From a virus, in IMG/VR virus record IMGVR_UViG_3300046373_000015, positions 1 through 22,748 of that record: a DNA stretch of 22,748 bases. One strand, 5' to 3'. Shown piece after piece: positions 7,721 to 13,063 of the stretch. How positions within the stretch are numbered: the first letter of the stretch is position 1; the number at the start of each line of letters is the position of its first letter. A program made the translations under genes and the position numbers. The notes below the pieces were generated by a model, which worked only from the letters and a program-made list of their open reading frames with translations, ran no database searches and was not told the DNA's origin.

Positions 7721-8113
7721 ATGCCTGTCTATCAAGCCGTCTGCACTGCCTGCGACTCATACCACGAGTATATCCGCCCGGCCTCGCGCTGCCTTGAGAC
7801 GCCCGAGTGTTGCGGCACCGCCACGGAAAAGCGCATTTTCAGCGCACCTGCCATGCGTGCTGACATCGCGCCATGGGATGCGTACGAATCCCCCGCGACC
7901 GGCAAGATGATCACAAGCTACGCAGAGCGCCGCGCCGATATGAAGGCTGCCGGTTGCCGCGACTGGGAAGGGCAAGCCGTGGAGCGCCGCGAAGCCGCGA
8001 AGAGCAAGGCCGCTGACGAAGCGAAGCTGGACGCCTCAATCGATGCCACCGTGCGGCAGGCATGGGCAAATCTACCCCCAAGCAAAAAAGCCGCCGCCCT
8101 GGCGCAAACCTAA
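7721..8113 (+). CDS. FmdB-like zinc-ribbon phage protein
   Basis: The protein has 130 residues. The N-terminus MPVYQAVCTACDSYHEYI with CxxC at residues 8-11 and a second Cys group C-x(4)-CCG about 25 residues later matches the FmdB-type single zinc ribbon seen in small regulatory and phage proteins. The rest is Ala/Lys/Glu-rich helix (about 70-130). ATG 7721 follows GAGGAC in the overlap region, 7 bases after the previous stop. Upstream in-frame codons are a shadow of the LamG gene. Zinc binding is likely from the motif, but the role in head assembly is unknown. Confidence 0.72.
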   Translation: MPVYQAVCTACDSYHEYIRPASRCLETPECCGTATEKRIFSAPAMRADIAPWDAYESPATGKMITSYAERRADMKAAGCRDWEGQAVERREAAKSKAADEAKLDASIDATVRQAWANLPPSKKAAALAQT

Positions 8114-8125
8114 AGGAGCAACACC

Positions 8126-8341
8126 ATGGCTTTCACCGAAGCACAGCTCGTCGCCCAACTCGACCCAGCATCGACCGGGCTGACCATCAAAATTCAGAGC
8201 CTGATTCCAGGCCCGACCATTACGGACGTGTACGCCGTGGGCGAAGTGGCGCCGTACGCCGGCCGTAGCCGCTGGGTACAGGTTCAATCGAGCAACACCG
8301 CGGCACAGGCCGCAGCAGCAATTCAAACCGCACTCGCATAG
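8126..8341 (+). CDS. Small hypothetical phage protein (71 aa)
   Basis: The product begins MAFTEAQLVAQLDPASTGL and ends in an Ala-rich helix (SSNTAAQAAAAIQTALA), with a beta-type centre ITDVYAVGEVAPYAGRSRW. A strong Shine-Dalgarno AAGGAG (8113-8118) lies 7 bases before the ATG and overlaps the previous stop, indicating efficient expression in the same operon. No family is recognised and no membrane segment is seen. Confidence 0.7.
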   Translation: MAFTEAQLVAQLDPASTGLTIKIQSLIPGPTITDVYAVGEVAPYAGRSRWVQVQSSNTAAQAAAAIQTALA

Positions 8342-8350
8342 GAGAAATGT

Positions 8351-8518
8351 ATGGATATGGACTTCGCAAAAGCACTATCGGTCGCCATTGCCAAGGCAAA
8401 CGGCCATCCCGACCCAGAAGCATGGGCCGCAAACGTCGCAGGACATTTGGAGCCTGCGCCCGCCGAACCCACTTCCGCCGATCCGGCCCCAGCCGAACCA
8501 GAGCAGCCCGCACCATGA
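8351..8518 (+). CDS. Mini-protein with GHPDPEAW motif, paralogue A
   Basis: The 55-residue frame starts MDMDFAKALSVAIAKANGHPDP and ends in a Pro/Glu/Ala-rich tail (PAEPTSADPAPAEPEQPAP). GGAG at 8341-8344 is 6 bases from ATG 8351, which fits better than the out-of-frame ATG at 8347. It shares the pattern GHPxPxxWAxxxAxxxxP with the next gene, so the two are a likely duplicated pair. The stop overlaps the next start (ATGA). No function is known. Confidence 0.65.
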   Translation: MDMDFAKALSVAIAKANGHPDPEAWAANVAGHLEPAPAEPTSADPAPAEPEQPAP

Positions 8519-8691
8519 AAATCGACCATGAAGCGGTTCGCCAGATAGCCCAACGGGTGGCGGCGTTTCATGGTCACCCGAATCCGGATCGGTGGGCGCT
8601 TGTCATTGCCGACAAGTTCCGGCCGCAAACAGTGCAAATAGAAAATATTCCTGCTGAAAATACATTACAGCCGGAAATACCTGCCGTATAA
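8515..8691 (+). CDS. Mini-protein with GHPNPDRW motif, paralogue B
   Basis: This 58-residue helical protein starts MKIDHEAVRQIAQRVAAFHGH and carries NPDRWALVIADKFRP, aligning with the preceding 55-residue protein. The last third, from about residue 40, is AT-rich and includes the probable promoter of the scaffold-capsid operon: the stop codon TAA is part of the TATAAT box. ATG 8515 is chosen because the longer frame from 8347 adds an Arg-rich shadow of paralogue A. Confidence 0.65.
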   Translation: MKIDHEAVRQIAQRVAAFHGHPNPDRWALVIADKFRPQTVQIENIPAENTLQPEIPAV

Positions 8692-8692
8692 T
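8664..8692 (+). promoter_or_regulatory. Probable sigma70-type promoter for scaffold-capsid genes
   Basis: A perfect TATAAT (8687-8692) lies 17 bases after ATTACA (8664-8669, four of six matches to TTGACA). The predicted start, around 8699-8700, coincides with the first base of an inverted repeat, so the message would begin with a hairpin. It is the best -10 box seen in the window and stands before the genes needed in greatest amount. Confidence 0.5.
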
Positions 8693-8700
8693 TGTGCAAC

Positions 8701-8718
8701 GATACTCCTGGGAGTATC
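8701..8718 (+). promoter_or_regulatory. Perfect inverted repeat at the predicted 5' end of the capsid-operon message
   Basis: GATACTCCTGGGAGTATC is an 18-base perfect palindrome, folding as GATACTC-CTGG-GAGTATC in RNA. No T-tract follows, so it is not a standard terminator. It lies just downstream of the TATAAT box, so it could be a 5' stabilising stem or, as DNA, a dimeric operator. Confidence 0.55.
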
Positions 8719-8729
8719 CGACCACTATA

Positions 8730-8746
8730 AACGCCGTGACGGCGCT
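8730..8746 (+). promoter_or_regulatory. Leader hairpin before the scaffold gene
   Basis: AACGCCGTGACGGCGCT is identical to 2482-2498 before the portal. The CGCCG arm (8732-8736) pairs with CGGCG (8740-8744). It is the second stem in the leader, 41 bases before the preferred scaffold start at 8786. Confidence 0.6.
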
Positions 8747-8785
8747 AGTGACTGATGCGAATCGGTCAAAGACATGGAGCTGCAA

Positions 8786-9844
8786 ATGCAACTCGAAGAC
8801 CAAGGGGCTACCCCCGACGTTGAGAATCAACAGGCTGCGCCGTCGATGGAAGACACCATCCGCGACACGTACCGCAATCTGACCTCCGCCGAAGAAACCA
8901 CCGCTGCCGCGCCTGAAAATGGCCCGGCGGCTGGTGGCGTTGAAGACCCCGAAGCAGCTGCGCAGCGCATCCGTGACGCCCAAGGCAAGTTTGCCGCGAA
9001 GGCGCCGGAAGATTCCGCCCCGCCTGTTGCCGAGGCCGCACCAACCGATGCGCCTATTGAGCAAGTTAAGCCAGCCCCGAACACCTGGAAGAAGGAGGCC
9101 GCTGAAAAGTGGGCGACCGTCGATCCTGTCGTGCGCGCCGAGATCGAGCGCCGCGAGCAGGACTTCCACAAGGGCGTCGAGCAGTACAAAGAGCGTGCAG
9201 CCTTCGCTCAGTCCATGGAGCGGGCGATGGCCCCCTTCATGCAGACCATTCAGCAATTGGGCGTGCCGCCCGACCGCGCCATTGGCGAGTTGATGGCGGC
9301 CGACCACAAGCTGCGCTATGGCTCCGCCCAAGAGAAGACCACATTCTTTGCGCAACTGGCGCAAAACTACGGCGTCGATATCGGCCAGGCCGCGCATCTT
9401 CACCAGAACACCGACCCCAGCGTATTTGCAGCCCAAAACGAGGCCCAGCAACTGCGCGCCCAACTACAGAATTATCAACAGACGGCTCAGCAGCAAGCAG
9501 AGAGTGCGCTCAACAGCGAAATCGATGCCTTCAAAGCAGACCCGTCACATAGCCATTTCGAGACGGTTCGAGGCCATATGTCCGCGCTTCTACAAGCCGG
9601 CCAAGCCAAAGACCTCGCGGATGCCTATGAGCAGGCCATCTACGCCAATCCCACTACGCGGGCCGCTGTTCTACAGCAGCAGGAAGCCGCGAAGCGCGAG
9701 GAAGCAGCGAAGAAGGCGCAAGCGGCAAAAGCCGCGGCAAGCATCAACGTGCAACGCCGCCCAGCCATGCCAACAGCCCAGCCCATAGGTTCTATGGACG
9801 ACACCATTCGCGAGACTCTGCGCCGATTGCAGGGTAACGCCTAA
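8786..9844 (+). CDS. Capsid scaffolding protein
   Basis: This 352-residue acidic, Ala/Gln/Glu-rich, helical protein lies directly before the major capsid gene, the classic scaffold position. It would template prohead assembly and then leave. The motif SMEDTIRDTYRNL occurs near residues 20-32 and SMDDTIRETLRRL at the C-terminus; the terminal helix is probably the capsid-binding element. The centre has long coiled-coil stretches (for example QQLRAQLQNYQQTAQQQAES) and a basic Ala/Lys segment before the end. I prefer ATG 8786 because GGAG at 8776-8779 gives a 6-base spacer; ATG 8774 (four residues longer) lacks one. Confidence 0.85.
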   Translation: MQLEDQGATPDVENQQAAPSMEDTIRDTYRNLTSAEETTAAAPENGPAAGGVEDPEAAAQRIRDAQGKFAAKAPEDSAPPVAEAAPTDAPIEQVKPAPNTWKKEAAEKWATVDPVVRAEIERREQDFHKGVEQYKERAAFAQSMERAMAPFMQTIQQLGVPPDRAIGELMAADHKLRYGSAQEKTTFFAQLAQNYGVDIGQAAHLHQNTDPSVFAAQNEAQQLRAQLQNYQQTAQQQAESALNSEIDAFKADPSHSHFETVRGHMSALLQAGQAKDLADAYEQAIYANPTTRAAVLQQQEAAKREEAAKKAQAAKAAASINVQRRPAMPTAQPIGSMDDTIRETLRRLQGNA

Positions 9845-9854
9845 ATTTTAGGAG
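9836..9854 (+). promoter_or_regulatory. Hairpin covering the capsid Shine-Dalgarno
   Basis: CCTAA (9840-9844) can pair with TTAGG (9848-9852) across ATT. The right arm contains AGG of the capsid Shine-Dalgarno AGGAG (9850-9854), and the left arm contains the scaffold stop codon. The block is preceded by AACG as in the other leader hairpins. The stem is short and AU-containing, so masking would be partial. Confidence 0.45.
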
Positions 9855-9861
9855 CATCACA

Positions 9862-10857
9862 ATGCCATCCCCAGGACAAGGTTACGCCGCTGGTAACTTC
9901 GGCGTTTTTTCGGAGCTGGTCACCACCACGTTCCGCAACCACTCGAAAGAAGTGGCCGACAACATCACCAAGCACAACGCGCTGTATCGCAAGTTGACCG
10001 ATGGCGGCAAAGTTCGCCTCGAAGACGGCGGCCTATCGATTGTGCAGCCGCTGGAATATGCTAACAACACCACGTATCAGCGCTACTCGGGCTATGACGT
10101 ACTGAACATCGCCGCTGTCGATGTGCTGTCCGCCGCAGAATTCCCATGGCGCCAAGTGGCCGTCAACCTGGCCGTCTCCGGCCTGGAGATGCGTACCAAC
10201 TCGGGCGAGAACCGCATCATCAACTTCGTGAAATCGAAGGTGAAGAATGCTCAGCACTCGTTTGCCAACGGCCTGTCGGCTGACCTGTACAGCGACGGCA
10301 CCGCCGCCAACCAGATCAACGGCCTGCAAGCCCTGATTGCGGATGCCGGCACCGGCACCATCGGCGGCATCAACAGCTCGACCTATGCCTTCTGGCAGAA
10401 CGTCGTGCAATCGGCTGCGGCGCCCCTGCAAGGCGGCTCTGCCATCACCCCATCGGCAACCACCATCGAATCGCTGATGCTGCCGATGTGGATCAAGCTG
10501 ACCCGCGGCATGGATATGCCAAACCTGATCGTGATGTCGGACGACTACTTCACGTTCTACGAGCAGTCGCAGACCTCGCTGAAACGCTACACCTCCAGCG
10601 AAGACGGCAAGGGTGGCATGATCGGCATGAAGTACAAGACTGCCGATGTGTTCTTCGATTCCTCGGGCGGCATCCCAGCGGCCCACGCCTACTTCCTGAA
10701 CACGAACTATCTGGATCTGGTCGTGCACAAGGACGCCAACATCACCATGTTGGACGACGTTGAGTCGATCAACCAGGACGCCCTGGTGAAAACGATCATC
10801 TGGCAGGGCAACCTGGCAGTTGCCAACCGCTCGCTGCAAGGCGTGATGAAAGCGTAA
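9862..10857 (+). CDS. Major capsid protein
   Basis: This 331-residue protein forms the icosahedral shell. It follows the scaffold gene directly and has the look of a phage major capsid of the HK97-fold superfamily. The N-terminal region reads FSELVTTTFRNHSKEVADNITKHNAL; QHSFANGLSADLYSDGTA and NGLQALIADAGTG follow; the C-terminal part includes DNLIV-type strands (MDMPNLIVMSDDYFTFYEQ). Codon use is strongly biased to C-ending codons, unlike the flanking accessory genes, in keeping with very high expression. AGGAG lies 7 bases before the ATG. A hairpin terminator follows within 10 bases of the stop. The assignment rests on position plus overall sequence pattern. Confidence 0.92.
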   Translation: MPSPGQGYAAGNFGVFSELVTTTFRNHSKEVADNITKHNALYRKLTDGGKVRLEDGGLSIVQPLEYANNTTYQRYSGYDVLNIAAVDVLSAAEFPWRQVAVNLAVSGLEMRTNSGENRIINFVKSKVKNAQHSFANGLSADLYSDGTAANQINGLQALIADAGTGTIGGINSSTYAFWQNVVQSAAAPLQGGSAITPSATTIESLMLPMWIKLTRGMDMPNLIVMSDDYFTFYEQSQTSLKRYTSSEDGKGGMIGMKYKTADVFFDSSGGIPAAHAYFLNTNYLDLVVHKDANITMLDDVESINQDALVKTIIWQGNLAVANRSLQGVMKA

Positions 10858-10863
10858 CCCGGT

Positions 10864-10890
10864 GGCCGGCCCAGTGCCGGCCTTCGTTCT
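10864..10890 (+). terminator. Intrinsic-type terminator after the capsid gene
   Basis: GGCCGGC (10864-10870) and GCCGGCC (10876-10882) form a 7-bp GC stem with a CCAGT loop, followed by TTCGTTCT. The T-tract is broken, so termination is probably partial. That would lower decoration-protein mRNA relative to capsid. Confidence 0.6.
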
Positions 10891-10897
10891 ACCGCAT

Positions 10898-10917
10898 AAC
10901 GCCCTAAAGGGCAGAGG
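10898..10917 (+). promoter_or_regulatory. Leader hairpin before the decoration gene
   Basis: AACGCCCTAAAGGGC: GCCC (10901-10904) pairs with GGGC (10909-10912) across TAAA. It is followed by AGAGG (10913-10917), 8 bases before ATG 10926. It keeps the AACGCC start of the family though the loop differs. Confidence 0.45.
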
Positions 10918-10925
10918 AAAATAGA

Positions 10926-11648
10926 ATGCCTTACTCGCAAATTACCCCAGTGATCGGCCTGCCCCAACAGGGCTACGTCAACAGCGTCGATCTCGTCCAG
11001 AAGAATATCCTGGGCACCACCGTCATGGCCGTGGATAACTACTTCGGCTTCGGTGAGTTCAAATACGTCCAGTTCCCGGCCGGCGCCGCCATCACCCAAG
11101 GCCAAGTGGTTACGTGGTCGGGCTTCGGTGGCTCGGCAGGCTACTCCGCAGCAGTCGCTGCCAACACTGCCAACACCGGGCGCCCCATCGGTATCGCGAT
11201 CAACTCGGTCGCTAACTTGGCGGTCACCCAGTACGGATGGATCCAGATCAGCGGCCAAGCAGTTATCAAGGCTGTCGCTTCGGTTGCTGCCGGCTCGGCC
11301 TTTGGTATCGACGCGACGACCGGCGGCTCGGTCAACGCCAACAGCGCCGGTCGTCAAGTGCTGAACGCTGTCGTATCGGCTGCTTCGACCCTGACCGTCG
11401 TCAAGACCGCGCAGCTTACCAACGGTTCGCCCGTCATCACCGTCTCCGACACTGCCGGCTGGGTTCCTGGCTTGACGGCTTCCGGTACTGGTGTGTCGGG
11501 CACGGTGCTGTCGGTCGATCCTGATAACCGCCGCGTCACGCTGTCGGCCAATGCCACCACGGGCGGCGCCAGCTCCGTGACGATGACCTACACCGGCTTT
11601 ATCGTGGCGACCATCGACCGCAGCTTCCTGCAAGGCGCGATCACCTAA
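10926..11648 (+). CDS. Capsid decoration/cement-type protein with inserted beta-module
   Basis: The protein has 240 residues. Residues 1-153 and 224-240 look like one beta domain (QGQVVTWSGFG, RPIGIAINSVANLAVTQYGWIQISG, then GFIVATIDRSFLQG), the pattern of capsid-stabilising jelly-roll proteins encoded right after the major capsid in podoviruses. Between them, about 154-223 is a Gly/Thr/Ser-rich module (TAQLTNGSPVITVSDTAGW, then VTLSANATTGGASSVTMTY) of a type found in many unrelated phage proteins. I read it as an insertion into a surface loop. The gene has its own leader hairpin and AGAGG, and a strong terminator follows. High C-ending codon use matches the capsid gene. Confidence 0.8.
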   Translation: MPYSQITPVIGLPQQGYVNSVDLVQKNILGTTVMAVDNYFGFGEFKYVQFPAGAAITQGQVVTWSGFGGSAGYSAAVAANTANTGRPIGIAINSVANLAVTQYGWIQISGQAVIKAVASVAAGSAFGIDATTGGSVNANSAGRQVLNAVVSAASTLTVVKTAQLTNGSPVITVSDTAGWVPGLTASGTGVSGTVLSVDPDNRRVTLSANATTGGASSVTMTYTGFIVATIDRSFLQGAIT

Positions 11649-11657
11649 TCGCAAGCG

Positions 11658-11682
11658 GCGTCCTCGAAAGAGGGCGCTTTTC
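11658..11682 (+). terminator. Intrinsic terminator after the decoration gene
   Basis: GCGTCCTC (11658-11665) pairs over 8 positions, including one G-U, with GAGGGCGC (11670-11677) across a GAAA tetraloop, followed by TTTTC. This is the clearest rho-independent terminator in the window and closes the scaffold-capsid-decoration unit. Confidence 0.75.
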
Positions 11683-11716
11683 AATGCAGACAGGGCATTG
11701 ACAAGCGCTACCGCTT
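11682..11716 (+). promoter_or_regulatory. Two further inverted repeats in the 11649-11734 gap
   Basis: CAATGC (11682-11687) and GCATTG (11695-11700) are separated by 7 bases. AAGCG (11703-11707) and CGCTT (11712-11716) enclose CTAC. The second lies 6 bases before AGGAG (11723-11727) of the next gene and may be a divergent member of the leader-hairpin family. A TTGACA at 11698-11703 has no matching -10 box. Confidence 0.35.
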
Positions 11717-11734
11717 ACCACCAGGAGAAACACA

Positions 11735-12349
11735 ATGGCCTACGCCGACCCGATGTCCCGAGTACCGTTTTTCATGTTCCAAGACCGCGAGCATGGCGTT
11801 GATGCCGTCGCTTCCGCTGAGCGTGGCTATGAAGTACCGCGCCTGATGACGTTCATCCTGATTTCCCCGCATGGCCACAAGGGTGATCCCATCGAATTCT
11901 TCGCAGAAGAGTTCATCGAGCGCAAGGACAAGGAATCGCGGGATGGTCGGTATGACCGGGAATGGGTCAAGGAGTTTCGCCAAGGCCTGGAAATGCACCG
12001 CGAAGGCAAGGAAATCCCCCGCCATGGCACGCCGCTGATTACGTGGGAGCGAATCCTCAAGACGCGCCGCGAAGCCTTGGCACGTCGCTTCCCGACCGTG
12101 GAAGACCTGGCGGCAGTGCCTGATTCCTCGCTGGGCGACATCGGCCTTGATGGCCGCGTGCTGCGCGATATGGCAAAGGGTGACATTCAGGCCAAGAAAG
12201 ACCTTTCTCCAGTGGTCAAAGAGCTGGCCGACGAGAAAGAAAAGACGCGCCGCCTGGAAGAAATGGTAGCGGCTATGGCTTCCCGCATCGATGCGCTGGA
12301 AGAAGACAAGCCCAAGCGTGGTCGCCCGCGCGCTGAAACCACGGAGTAA
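11735..12349 (+). CDS. Conserved phage head protein with C-terminal AT-hook-like motif
   Basis: The protein has 204 residues. The N-terminus is compact (MAYADPMSRVPFFMFQDRE), then charged helices with FIERKDKESRDGRYDREWVKEF. Residues about 115-145 (RRFPTVEDLAAVPDSSLGDIGLDG) resemble a helix-hairpin-helix-like 'TVEDLA' unit found in related podovirus proteins. A coiled coil (about 160-190) leads to KPKRGRPRAETTE, whose RGRP core matches an AT-hook that binds the minor groove. It may contact packaged DNA or the connector. AGGAG lies 7 bases before the ATG. No precise function is known; it belongs to the head-completion block with the next gene. Confidence 0.7.
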   Translation: MAYADPMSRVPFFMFQDREHGVDAVASAERGYEVPRLMTFILISPHGHKGDPIEFFAEEFIERKDKESRDGRYDREWVKEFRQGLEMHREGKEIPRHGTPLITWERILKTRREALARRFPTVEDLAAVPDSSLGDIGLDGRVLRDMAKGDIQAKKDLSPVVKELADEKEKTRRLEEMVAAMASRIDALEEDKPKRGRPRAETTE

Positions 12350-12355
12350 AACCCT

Positions 12356-13063
12356 ATGGCGCTTACATGCCTGCAAATCATCCAGTCGGCCTGTAAGCGC
12401 ATCGGCATCCTGTCGCCAAATGCGGCCGTGACCGCCACCGACCAGCAGATTATCCAGCTGGTCGCCCTGGCGGAAGAAGAGGGTCAGGAATTGGCGACCC
12501 GGTACAACTGGGAGACGCTTCAAACTGAGGCGACTTTTACCACTGTGGCGGCGCAAGTTCAGACCACGTTGGCAGCCACCGCGCCCGGCTTCGACTACAT
12601 CATCAACGATACGATCTGGAACCGCACGCTGCGGCGTCCTGTCTACGGGCCAAAGTCTCAGCAGGACTGGCAGCAGGACAAGGCGAACCAGATCAACGGC
12701 CCTTTCAACTCTTTCCGCATCATCGCGGATGCGATCAACTTTTACCCCAACCCGGTCGCCGGCCAGACTTGCGCTTTCGAGTACCAGTCGCGTAACTGGG
12801 TCTCCACTTCTGGCGGTACTTCCGAGACGTGGACCGCCGACAGCGACACGCCCCGAATCGATGGGCAACTGATCGTCTTGGGCGTAATTTGGCGATGGAA
12901 GGCAGCGAAGGGCCTGGACTACGCCGAAGACTACGCCAAGTACGAGCGCCGGGTATCCGATGCCATGGGTCGCGACGCAGGTAAAGCCACGCTGAATATG
13001 TCGGGCGGCAGCTGGGAAATTCAGCCCGTCGTGCTTGTCCCTCGCGGATCGTGGGGTAACTGA
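12356..13063 (+). CDS. gp4-like head-tail adaptor (P22 tail accessory factor)
   Basis: The 235-residue protein has the pattern of the gp4-like connector family that binds under the portal ring and seals the head after packaging. Helical N-terminus ACKRIGILSPNAAVTATDQQ with LALAEEEGQELATRYNWETL, a beta middle (FNSFRIIADAINFYPNP, FEYQSRNWV), and a C-terminal helix DYAEDYAKYERRVSDAMGRD. Order after capsid and before a large tail-hub protein matches P22-like phages. GGAG lies 9 bases before the ATG; the stop overlaps the next start (TGATG). Confidence 0.82.
   Translation: MALTCLQIIQSACKRIGILSPNAAVTATDQQIIQLVALAEEEGQELATRYNWETLQTEATFTTVAAQVQTTLAATAPGFDYIINDTIWNRTLRRPVYGPKSQQDWQQDKANQINGPFNSFRIIADAINFYPNPVAGQTCAFEYQSRNWVSTSGGTSETWTADSDTPRIDGQLIVLGVIWRWKAAKGLDYAEDYAKYERRVSDAMGRDAGKATLNMSGGSWEIQPVVLVPRGSWGN

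Noticed and set aside
8347-8514. Extension of the 58-aa mini-protein to 114 aa
   Set aside because: The added part is a shadow of the 55-aa paralogue, which has its own well-spaced GGAG.
11698-11726. Promoter from the perfect TTGACA at 11698-11703
   Set aside because: No -10-like sequence lies 16-18 bases downstream; the region there is the GC-containing Shine-Dalgarno area.
11735-12868. Long minus-strand frames opposite the head genes (for example 11708-12868)
   Set aside because: They mirror strong plus-strand genes, have Arg/Leu/His-rich shadow composition and lack ribosome-binding sites.
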